Assembly (NCBI RefSeq): GCF_023517795.1
Contig: NZ_CP082928.1
Span: 3,100,001-3,164,000 of the forward strand
Direction of reading: 5' to 3'
DNA: 64,000 bases
Origin: Pseudomonas fulva
GTDB taxonomy: Bacteria; Pseudomonadota; Gammaproteobacteria; Pseudomonadales; Pseudomonadaceae
The position numbers were made by a program, and so were the translations under genes. Positions 57,129-64,000 of the stretch are shown one piece after another. How positions within the stretch are numbered: position 1 is the stretch's first letter; each line of letters starts with the position of its first letter. Under the pieces are notes generated by a model. It was not told the origin of the DNA, made no database searches, and was given only the letters and a program-made list of their open reading frames with translations.

Positions 57129-58037
57129 ATGTCGACCATCACCCCCTCCGGCGCCAGCTCCGTACCATCTGTCAGGACAGCTGCCGCACGCACGGCAGAT
57201 GGCGCCAGTGCCTCGACGGCGAAAACGGCCGCAGGGCCCGATCAGCAGCCCTCGGTAACCGTTACCCTCAGCGAATACGCCCAGAAACGCGCGAAAAGCA
57301 TGCGTGAGGCCTTTGGCAAGTTGAGCGAAATGCAGGCCAGGCAGGCTGAAACTCGCAAGGAGGCGGCACGCCAGCGCCTCGAAGACATCAAGCGACGCAT
57401 CGAAATGCTCAAGCAACTGGTCATGGCGCTTGGGCCGGCAGCGGCGAAAGGCGCGCTGCGCCAGATCAAGCAATTGGCCCAGGAGCTGGGGCAGGCTGCC
57501 GCTGTGCTCAAGGAGCCGTCTGGTGGCACAGTATCATCGGTCGGTACAGTGGGGGCGAGCGGCGAAAGCGAAGGTGCCGCGGCGCAGGAGGCGGTTACGG
57601 CCGAGGCCGTGAGCGAGGCAGAGCCGACCGCCGAGGTGGCGGTCGAAGCCGAGGCTGAAGCTGGAACATCCGAAATGAATGCCGAGACCGCCGAGCTTGC
57701 GGCCGGTGAAGAGGCCGAGCAGGAGGATGAGCCTGGGGCTTCCCAGCAGGACGCCGCAGAACAGGCCCAGACGGCGATCAGCCAGGCCCGGCAGGAGCGC
57801 AACGAACGCCAGCGCCGCGCCGATGCCGAGGAATTGAAGAAAGTGGCCGCCCAGCTCAAACAGCTGCTGGCCATGGTGCGCTCGCAGATCAGCGGCAAGC
57901 CGGACGAAGAGAGCAGCAAGCTCGTCGAGGGCATCGACAAGCAGCTCGCCGAGCTCGAGAAGACTGTCGGCGACATGACCGGCGGCGGCCCATCCATCTC
58001 GGTATCGATCGGCGCGTCGCTGTCGATCAGCGTCTAG
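57129..58037 (+). CDS. Hypothetical Ala/Glu-rich coiled-coil protein
   Basis: 302-residue protein of biased composition. Two helical, charged regions (about 47-120 and 212-275) look like coiled coils; a long acidic Ala/Glu stretch (about 140-205) lies between; the N-terminus is Ser/Thr/Ala-rich and the C-terminus ends in Ser/Ile-rich repeats (GPSISVSIGASLSISV). No signal peptide or known domain. ATG at 57129 has AGGATGTAGC upstream, a modest site. Codon use suits the genome, so it is probably real. Function unknown. Confidence 0.7.
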   Translation: MSTITPSGASSVPSVRTAAARTADGASASTAKTAAGPDQQPSVTVTLSEYAQKRAKSMREAFGKLSEMQARQAETRKEAARQRLEDIKRRIEMLKQLVMALGPAAAKGALRQIKQLAQELGQAAAVLKEPSGGTVSSVGTVGASGESEGAAAQEAVTAEAVSEAEPTAEVAVEAEAEAGTSEMNAETAELAAGEEAEQEDEPGASQQDAAEQAQTAISQARQERNERQRRADAEELKKVAAQLKQLLAMVRSQISGKPDEESSKLVEGIDKQLAELEKTVGDMTGGGPSISVSIGASLSISV

Positions 58038-58058
58038 CCGGTCCGGGTCGATAGCGGC

Positions 58059-59009
58059 TCAGGCGAGGATCGCCGCCAGCGCCGCACGGTCGACATTGGC
58101 ACCGCTGAGCACCACGGCGGCGCGTTCGCCGCGATTGATCTCGCGCTCCTGAATCAATGCCGCCAGGGCTGCCGCGCCGGCGCCCTCGGCCAGGTTGTGG
58201 GTATCTTCGTGGTAGATGCGCATGGCCTGGCGGATTTCCTCGTCGTCGACCCGCACGATCCTTGCGGCGCCCGCGCGGATGATCTCCAGCGCCTCGGGCT
58301 GCGGCATGCGGCAGGCCATGCCATCGGCGATGGTGTCGGCACTGTCGGTGCAGATGACCCGCCCGGCGGCGAAGCTCTGCGCATAGCCGTCGGCGGCGGT
58401 GCTGACCACGCCGATCACCTCGGTATCCAGGCCCAGCAGGTCGCGGGTGCGAATCACCCCGCAGATACCCGAACCCAGGCCGATGGGCACGTAGACGCGC
58501 TTGAGCGGCGGCGCGGCTTCGAACAGCTCCAGCGAGTAGGTGGCCACGCCGCGGATCAGGTCCGTGTGCAGCGACGGCACGAAATGCAGATCGCGCTCGG
58601 CCGCCAGTTCGGCCGCCCTGGCGCGGGCCTCGTCGAAGTCGCGGCCATGCTCGATCACCTCGGCGCCCAGCGCGGCCATGGCGGCATTCTTTTCCCGGGC
58701 GTTGCCCTGCGGCACCACGATGACGATCGGCAGGCCGGCCTTGCGCGCCGCCAGCGCCATGCTCTGCCCATGGTTGCCGCGGGTAGCCGAGATCAACCCA
58801 CTGACGGCCGGTTCACGGCGTAGCAGGGTATCCACGTAGACCAGCCCGCCGCGCACCTTGAAGGCGCCGGTCGGCGTGTGGTTCTCGTGCTTGACCCACA
58901 CCTCGCAGCCCAGCCGCTGGGCCAGCAACGGCCAGGCGAACTGCGGCGTCGCCGGAACGCTCGGACGGATCAGGGTGACGGCTTTGCGCAGGGCGGCGAG
59001 GTCGAACAT
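58059..59009 (-). CDS. Threonine/serine dehydratase family enzyme
   Basis: 316-residue PLP enzyme of the threonine dehydratase group. Lysine K51 in PTGAFKVRGG forms the Schiff base; the phosphate loop reads GLGSGICG rather than the common GGGGL. No regulatory C-terminal domain, so catabolic type. May act on threonine, serine or a hydroxy-amino acid such as hydroxyaspartate. Divergent from a MocR regulator across 82 bp, which probably controls it. Confidence 0.88.
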   Translation of the reverse strand: MFDLAALRKAVTLIRPSVPATPQFAWPLLAQRLGCEVWVKHENHTPTGAFKVRGGLVYVDTLLRREPAVSGLISATRGNHGQSMALAARKAGLPIVIVVPQGNAREKNAAMAALGAEVIEHGRDFDEARARAAELAAERDLHFVPSLHTDLIRGVATYSLELFEAAPPLKRVYVPIGLGSGICGVIRTRDLLGLDTEVIGVVSTAADGYAQSFAAGRVICTDSADTIADGMACRMPQPEALEIIRAGAARIVRVDDEEIRQAMRIYHEDTHNLAEGAGAAALAALIQEREINRGERAAVVLSGANVDRAALAAILA

Positions 59010-59055
59010 CGGCTGGTGCTCCGGGTGGGCTTTGACCCGATGCTACGGCTCGGGC

Positions 59056-59085
59056 ATTGTATGGGTAAATCTTTATATTGCATGG
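59056..59085. promoter_or_regulatory. Direct repeat, probable MocR operator
   Basis: ATTGTATGG at 59056-59064 and ATTGCATGG at 59077-59085, spaced 21 bp (two helical turns), in the gap between the two divergent genes. Confidence 0.45.
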
Positions 59086-59091
59086 CAAGCA

Positions 59092-60432
59092 ATGTGGTTA
59101 CCTGACCTCCAGGGCAGTACGCTGCCCACCTACCTGGCGTTGGTCGAGGCTATCGCGACGGCCATCGGCACGGGCGAGCTCAAGCCCGGTGAACGGCTGC
59201 CGCCGCAACGGCGACTGGCCTGGGCCCTGGGCATCAACCCGAGCACGGTGATGCAGGCGTATCGCGAGGCGGCGCGGCGGCACCTGGTGTCCGGCGAGGT
59301 GGGCCGCGGCACCTACGTGTTGGCCGATAGCCACGAAGCCAGCCTGTTCCACCTCAAGCAGCCGCGACTGCCGGCCGATGGCATCGACCTGTCGACCAAC
59401 GTGCCGGTGCACGATGGCGGCAGCGATGACCTGTCGCGCACCCTGCAGCGCCTGATCGCCGAAGGGCGCCTGGATGCCCTGCAGGCCTATGCGCCGGCCG
59501 AGCTCGAGCAGCGCGGCCGGGTGGCGGTCAGCCAGTGGCTGCAGCAGCGCGGTGTGCATACGCCACCGTCCCAGGTGGCGCTGTGTGCCGGCGCGCAGCA
59601 GGGCGTGTCGGCGGCGCTGCTGGCGCTCTGCGAAGCCGGCGACCCGGTGCTTGCCGAAGCCTTCACCGCGCCGGGCATCAAGGCCGCCGCGCGCCAGCTA
59701 CGGCTGCCGCTGCATGGCGTGGCCATGGATGAGCGCGGCATTCTTCCCCAGGATCTCGATCGCCAGGTGCGCGCCACCGGCGCCCGGGTGCTGGTGCTCA
59801 CCCCCTGCCTGCAGAATCCCACCGGCAGCAGCATGGATGGCGAGCGCCGCCAGCGCATTGCCGAGCTGGTGGAGCGCCATGGGCTGTGGCTGATCGAGGA
59901 CGACGTTTACGGCGCCCTCGGCAGCCAGGCGCCATTGGCTGCAGCGTTGCCGGCGCGCAGCCTGCTGGTCGGCAGCCTGTCGAAAACCGTGGCGCCGGGC
60001 CTGCGCCTGGGCTTCATGCAGGGGCCGCAAGCGCTGCTCAAGCGCATCGATCCGCAGGGGCATGCCACCAGCTGGGCGGTATCGCCGCTGTGCCTGGCAC
60101 TGGCCTGCGAGTGGATCGAGGATGGCACCGCCGCGCGCAAGCTGGCCTGGCAGCGTAATGAATTGCAGCAGCGCTGGCGCCTGGCGAGCCGCGTGCTGGG
60201 CCCGCGCATGCCGCTGGGGCGCGAGGTGGCGCCGCACCTGTGGTTGCAACCGCGGGACAGCGCCGCACTGGTGACGGCCTGCCGGGCGGCCGGCGTGGAG
60301 GTGGTACCGGCGGACGTGTTCGCGGTCGGCCCGGCCCAGGCCAGTGCGATTCGCATCAGCCTGGCCGCCGCACGCAGCCGCGCCGAACTCAAGCAGGCGC
60401 TGGAGCGCATCGCCGAAGCCTGGCCGTTATGA
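59092..60432 (+). CDS. MocR-family regulator (GntR-HTH plus aminotransferase fold)
   Basis: 446-residue protein: GntR winged helix (about 10-75; LPPQRRLAWALGINPSTVMQAYREA) and a class I aminotransferase-like domain (about 105-440) with PLP lysine K298 in GSLSKTVAPGLRLG. MocR proteins sense PLP-linked metabolites. ATG at 59092 has no strong ribosome site; translation may start close to the transcript end. Regulates, by inference, the neighbouring dehydratase gene and itself. Confidence 0.88.
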   Translation: MWLPDLQGSTLPTYLALVEAIATAIGTGELKPGERLPPQRRLAWALGINPSTVMQAYREAARRHLVSGEVGRGTYVLADSHEASLFHLKQPRLPADGIDLSTNVPVHDGGSDDLSRTLQRLIAEGRLDALQAYAPAELEQRGRVAVSQWLQQRGVHTPPSQVALCAGAQQGVSAALLALCEAGDPVLAEAFTAPGIKAAARQLRLPLHGVAMDERGILPQDLDRQVRATGARVLVLTPCLQNPTGSSMDGERRQRIAELVERHGLWLIEDDVYGALGSQAPLAAALPARSLLVGSLSKTVAPGLRLGFMQGPQALLKRIDPQGHATSWAVSPLCLALACEWIEDGTAARKLAWQRNELQQRWRLASRVLGPRMPLGREVAPHLWLQPRDSAALVTACRAAGVEVVPADVFAVGPAQASAIRISLAAARSRAELKQALERIAEAWPL

Positions 60433-60501
60433 ACGCCCCTTGCACCTTCACAGTAATAAGTGTCAGCTATGATCCGTGAAATTCACGATAAGGAACCGTG
60501 C

Positions 60502-61977
60502 ATGCCCCTTTCTACAGACGGCGCTTTTATCGTCGTCAACACTGCCGAAGAAGCCGTTGACCGCCTGGCTGCGCTGCATCAGCGCGCCACCGAGGGCCTG
60601 AGCCAGGCGCTCAAGCGCTACCTGAAAGACCGCGTGCGGCCCAGTGCCGAGGAACAGGAGCTGTTTCGCTACCCCGAGCTGCGCCTGACCTACGACTGCC
60701 AGGGCGAAGTGCCGACCACCGTGCGTGCCTACGCCAAGGTGCAGGTGCCCGGCACCTACCGCGTCACCATCACCCATCCGGCGGCATTCCGTAAGTACCT
60801 GCTCGAGCAACTGCAGCCGCTGATGGCCGACTTCACCCTGACCGTCGAAGTCGGCGTCAGCCAGCAATACATTCCCTATCCCTACGTGGTGGAGCAGGGC
60901 GACGAACTGGCCGGCTCCGGGGTGACCGCTGCCGAGCTGGCGCGGGTGTTCCCGAGCACCGACCTGTCGGCCGCCACCGATGGCACCGCCGACGGTTTGT
61001 ACGACTGGGAGAACACCGACCCGCTGCCGCTGGCGCTGTTCGACGCCGCCCGGGTGGACTTCTCCCTGCGCCGCCTGGTGCATTACACCGGCAGCGACTG
61101 GCGCCATGTGCAGCCGTGGATCCTGCTGACCAACTACCACCGTTACGTCGACCAGTTCATTCGCCACGGCCTGGACATGCTCAACGCCGAATCGCGCTTC
61201 GAGCGCATGGTGCTGCCGGGCAACGTGGTGATCTCCCGCGGCATGCCCGAAGGCGAGATGCAGGCGATCATCGAGACCGTGGTCTGGCACCGCTACCAGA
61301 TGCCGGCGTACCACCTGCAGGCCGCCGACGGCGACGGCATCACCCTGGTGAACATCGGCGTCGGTCCGTCCAATGCCAAGAACATCACCGACCACCTGGC
61401 CGTGCTGCGCCCCCATTGCTGGCTGATGATCGGCCACTGCGGCGGCCTGCGTCAGTCGCAGACCATCGGCGACTACGTGCTGGCCCACGCCTACATGCGC
61501 CGCGACGGCATTCTTGATCGCGTGCTGCCGCCGCACATTCCGCTGCCGGCCCTGGCCGAGGTGCAGCAGGCGCTGCAGGATGCCGCCGCCCAGGTCACCG
61601 GCGAGCGCGGGGACGACCTCAAGCGGCGCCTGCGCACCGGCACCGTGCTGACCTACGACGACCGCAACTGGGAGCTGCGCTGGGCCCAGGAACGGCCGCT
61701 GATCAACCTGTCACGGGCGGTGGCGGTGGACATGGAAAGCGGCACCATCGCCGCCCAGGGCTATCGCCTGCGCGTGCCCTACGGCACCCTGCTGTGCGTG
61801 TCGGACAAGCCGCTGCACAGCGAGATCAAGCTGCCCGGCGCAGCCGGAGCCTTCTACGAGCGGGCGGTGACCCAGCACCTGCACATCGGCATCGCTGCCC
61901 TGGATCTGCTGCGTGGTCAGCTCAATTCGCTGCACTCGCGCAAACTGCGCAGCTTCGACGAGCCGCCGTTCCGCTGA
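60502..61977 (+). CDS. amn: AMP nucleosidase
   Basis: 491-residue enzyme that splits AMP to adenine and ribose-5-phosphate. The N-terminal domain (about 1-180) is followed by a purine-phosphorylase-like catalytic domain (about 240-480) with LVNIGVGPSNAKNITDHLAVL, MIGHCGGLRQSQ and VAVDMESGTIAAQGYRLRVPYGTLLCVSDKPLH. ATG at 60502 follows AAGGAA; an earlier in-frame start adds 14 non-conserved residues. Monocistronic. Confidence 0.96.
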   Translation: MPLSTDGAFIVVNTAEEAVDRLAALHQRATEGLSQALKRYLKDRVRPSAEEQELFRYPELRLTYDCQGEVPTTVRAYAKVQVPGTYRVTITHPAAFRKYLLEQLQPLMADFTLTVEVGVSQQYIPYPYVVEQGDELAGSGVTAAELARVFPSTDLSAATDGTADGLYDWENTDPLPLALFDAARVDFSLRRLVHYTGSDWRHVQPWILLTNYHRYVDQFIRHGLDMLNAESRFERMVLPGNVVISRGMPEGEMQAIIETVVWHRYQMPAYHLQAADGDGITLVNIGVGPSNAKNITDHLAVLRPHCWLMIGHCGGLRQSQTIGDYVLAHAYMRRDGILDRVLPPHIPLPALAEVQQALQDAAAQVTGERGDDLKRRLRTGTVLTYDDRNWELRWAQERPLINLSRAVAVDMESGTIAAQGYRLRVPYGTLLCVSDKPLHSEIKLPGAAGAFYERAVTQHLHIGIAALDLLRGQLNSLHSRKLRSFDEPPFR

Positions 61978-61990
61978 GGACGTTGCGCTG

Positions 61991-62520
61991 AGAGCCTGTT
62001 CGTAATCTTTCAGCCCAGATTCGTCGATTTCGGCAGCTAAGTGGCGAAAGCGGCCGGTCGTCCCCGTTAGGGTGGCTGATGATTATCTGTGGGAGCGGGC
62101 CATGCCCGCGAAAAATCAAGGGCATGGACTAGGCGTCCCCGCCCTTACCGACATGAGTCCGCCAGCATTACCGAGTTGTTTATGTACTCGGTTCCGCTCT
62201 GACGAGCGGGTTACTTTTGGCATTGCCCCAAAAGTAACCAAAAGGTCTAGCCCCGCCATCCGGCCCCGGCTTCGCCGGGGTTCCCTCGCTTCATCATTGT
62301 TCCGAGGGCCCGCCGCGAAGGGCCATCCTTGGCCCATCGCAGCTCTCGCGACATCCATGTCGCTCAACCCTCTCCACAACGATTCCACTCGGCCTCCTGA
62401 AGGGGCGATTGGCGTCGTCAGTTACTTTTGTGCAAGAAAGACATTACAAAGCCAGCGATGACCGTCCGCTTCTGCCTTGTAGTTGCCGCTTCATGCGCGC
62501 AAATATCCTGAACAGGCTCT
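61991..62520. repeat. Composite element with MITE-like ends
   Basis: Ends AGAGCCTGTTC (61991-62001) and GAACAGGCTCT (62510-62520) are perfect 11-bp inverted repeats of the same family as 1656-1827 and 19576-19802. The left end starts 13 bp after the amn stop. The interior is a mosaic of other repeats. Confidence 0.7.
62208..62414. repeat. Dispersed repeat, copy 2 (pair of 31742-31950)
   Basis: Same orientation as copy 1, with shared blocks CCGAGGGCCCGCCGCGAAGG and GGCCTCCTGAAGGGGCGATT. A TTACTTTTGGN...AAAGTAA hairpin lies at its left end. Confidence 0.8.
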
Positions 62521-62556
62521 AGGACCAAGTCGCGCCGGGCAATCCGGCGCGGTGCT

Positions 62557-62781
62557 TTACTTGCGGTTTTTACCCACCATCATCTTCCAGCGGTTGCGGT
62601 TGAGCAGCACGTAGCCGGTGAGCTGCATGCCCGCGGCGATCACCAGGCTGCGGGTCAGGTCCGGGTCGGCGGGGCGTGGGCCGTTGTAGATCTGGTACAG
62701 GGCGTACAGCACGCCGATCAGGCCGAGAATGAAGAACACCAGGCCGAGAATGGTCAGGCGGTGAAGCTTGCGTGGCAGCAT
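62557..62781 (-). CDS. Small two-helix membrane protein
   Basis: 74-residue hypothetical protein. Two hydrophobic segments, about 9-31 (LTILGLVFFILGLIGVLYALYQ) and about 43-60 (SLVIAAGMQLTGYVLL), joined by a charged loop; basic ends. Topology probably N-in/C-in at the inner membrane. ATG at 62781. No known domain. Divergent from the HD-GYP gene. Confidence 0.75.
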   Translation of the reverse strand: MLPRKLHRLTILGLVFFILGLIGVLYALYQIYNGPRPADPDLTRSLVIAAGMQLTGYVLLNRNRWKMMVGKNRK

Positions 62782-62916
62782 GGCAGCACATCGTCATGGA
62801 GAGCGGGGCGGCCAAACTAACTCGGAATCCGCACCGGCGCCAGCCACTCTGGCCTATCAAGTGTGCGCGGATGGGCTAGATTGATTGGCAGGCATCCATC
62901 TGTTCGCCGAGTCGCC

Positions 62917-64000
62917 ATGCTGAAGAAAATCCCCACCCACGCCGTGCGCATCGGCATGTTCATCCAGGGCTTCGATGGCAACTGGCTGTCGCACCCGTTC
63001 TGGAAAAGCCGCTTCGTCATCGACGACGCCGAGGATCTGGCCCGTGTGCGCCAGAGCGGTGTCAGCGGTGTGTGGATCGATACCAGCAAGGGGCTGGACC
63101 TCCCCGGCCCTACCAGCGCCGCGCCGCCGCCTGCACCGGCCGTTGCCGAGGCACCGTCGGTGGTGGCCGCCGTGCCGGTGCACAGCTGCAGCGTGCGCGA
63201 CGAGTTGCAGCGCGCCGCCAAGCTGATCAAGCGCTCGAAGAAGGCGGTCACCGAGCTGTTCCAGGAGGCGCGCCTGGGCAACGCCATCAACGTCGAGGGT
63301 TGCATGCCGCTGGTCGCCGATATCAGCGAGTCGCTGGCGCGCAACAGCTCGGCGCTGCTCGGCCTGGCGCGGCTCAAGCACAAGGATGAATACACCTACC
63401 TGCATTCGGTGGCGGTGTGTGCGCTGATGCTGTCGCTGGCCCGGCAACTGGGCCTGGACGAGGAGCACGCCCGGGAAGCCGGCCTGGCCGGGCTGCTCCA
63501 CGACGTCGGCAAGATGGCCATGCCCCTGGAGGTGCTGAACAAGCCCGGCAGCCTGACCGATGCCGAGTTCGCCATCATGCGCAGCCATCCCGAGCGCGGC
63601 CACGCCATGCTGCTGGCGGCCGGCTCGCTGCCCGAGTCGACGCTGGACGTCTGCCTGCATCACCACGAAAAGTACGACGGCAGCGGTTATCCCGGCCACC
63701 TCGCCGGGGAGGGCATCAGCCTGCTGGCGCGGATGGGCGCGGTGTGCGACGTATACGACGCCATCACCTCCAACCGCCCCTACAAGCATGCCTGGAACCC
63801 GGCCGAGTCCCTGGCGCGCATGGCGCAGTGGACGGGCCACTTCGACACCCGGGTGTTCCATGCCCTGGTGCGCACGGTGGGGATCTACCCGCTGGGTTCG
63901 CTGGTGCGTTTGGAGTCCGGGCGGCTTGGCGTGGTGGTCGACCTGCTGCCGGATAAGCTGACCACCCCGGTGGTGCGGGTGTTCTTCTCGGCGAAGAACA
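62917..64000 (+). CDS. HD-GYP domain c-di-GMP phosphodiesterase (3' end outside window)
   Basis: At least 361 residues, open at the right edge. An N-terminal DUF3391-like domain (about 1-125; [19 protein letters not shown]) precedes an HD-GYP domain (about 150-330): HD pair at 195-196 (LLHDVGK), [11 protein letters not shown] at 249-259 and the [17 protein letters not shown] segment. All catalytic residues are present, so it is probably an active phosphodiesterase lowering c-di-GMP and affecting motility or biofilm. ATG at 62917. Confidence 0.94.
   Translation, partial: MLKKIPTHAVRIGMFIQGFDGNWLSHPFWKSRFVIDDAEDLARVRQSGVSGVWIDTSKGLDLPGPTSAAPPPAPAVAEAPSVVAAVPVHSCSVRDELQRAAKLIKRSKKAVTELFQEARLGNAINVEGCMPLVADISESLARNSSALLGLARLKHKDEYTYLHSVAVCALMLSLARQLGLDEEHAREAGLAGLLHDVGKMAMPLEVLNKPGSLTDAEFAIMRSHPERGHAMLLAAGSLPESTLDVCLHHHEKYDGSGYPGHLAGEGISLLARMGAVCDVYDAITSNRPYKHAWNPAESLARMAQWTGHFDTRVFHALVRTVGIYPLGSLVRLESGRLGVVVDLLPDKLTTPVVRVFFSAKN

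Larger units (their letters stand above)
61978..62556. other. Gene-free composite repeat region
   Basis: About 580 bp with no gene. A repeat bounded by inverted AGAGCCTGTTC ends encloses the GATTCGTCGATTT block, a REP pair (62090-62150 region) and one copy of the 210-bp dispersed repeat. Confidence 0.7.

Overview
The window reads as chromosomal DNA of a high-GC gammaproteobacterium of the genus Pseudomonas in the broad sense. I place it near the P. aeruginosa / P. mendocina-alcaligenes branch. The reasons are the gene orders (fklB - ispB / rplU-rpmA-obgE-proB-creA-rpsT-murJ-ribF-ileS-lspA-fkpB-ispH; mpl-ubiX; bauR/bauA/bauC; yhcB / hydrolase-trpS-zapE; rplM-rpsI-petABC-sspAB), the azurin gene, the REP elements and the Fur- and RpoN-type sites. 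I see no rRNA, tRNA, CRISPR array, insertion sequence or integrase gene. The first CDS and the last (HD-GYP) are cut by the window edges.

Layout. 1-17 kb is a housekeeping block: small conserved genes, FKBP22, an iron-type small ORF behind a Fur box, isoprenoid synthase IspB, ribosomal proteins L21/L27/S20, ObgE, ProB, the lipid II flippase MurJ, RibF, IleS, LspA, FkpB and IspH. A ParE/RelE-type toxin-antitoxin pair sits between fkpB and ispH. 17-31.5 kb is metabolic and envelope genes: a dienelactone-hydrolase-like enzyme, pyrophosphatase, MtfA-type peptidase, Mpl, UbiX, a lipoprotein, a 2-hydroxyacid dehydrogenase, a RutR-like TetR regulator, a Tat-exported aldo-keto reductase, a DUF5872-DUF3140 pair and a beta-alanine catabolic cluster. 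31.5-35 kb is an accessory island of lower GC: repeats, an unknown protein, a NYN-LOTUS putative RNase, a Bro-N protein and, upstream of Bro-N, two copies of a foldable repeat. 35-43 kb has an MBL-fold exported protein, a five-gene branched-chain amino-acid-type ABC transporter behind a near-consensus sigma-54 promoter, azurin, and a convergent intergenic region rich in DnaA boxes. 43-57 kb is again core: desT-like regulator, YhcB, TrpS, ZapE, a GlxA-type regulator, endonuclease V, L13/S9, the cytochrome bc1 complex, SspA/SspB and a BON-CsbD stress pair behind a sigma-54/IHF promoter. 57-64 kb holds a coiled-coil unknown, a threonine-dehydratase-like enzyme divergent from a MocR regulator, AMP nucleosidase and a c-di-GMP phosphodiesterase start.

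The most unusual item is the minus-strand cassette at about 34.9-32.0 kb. Two 302-nt-period repeats each hold a ~70-nt module that folds into three helices. Its base pairs are complete (with G.U wobbles) only in the minus-strand RNA, which runs in the same direction as the downstream Bro-N and NYN-LOTUS genes. Other items worth attention are the DnaA-box cluster in a convergent gap, a 19-bp inverted repeat plus IHF site ahead of the BON gene, and MITE-like repeats that start at or just after stop codons. All functional statements here rest on reading the sequence and on remembered family features; no database search was run.
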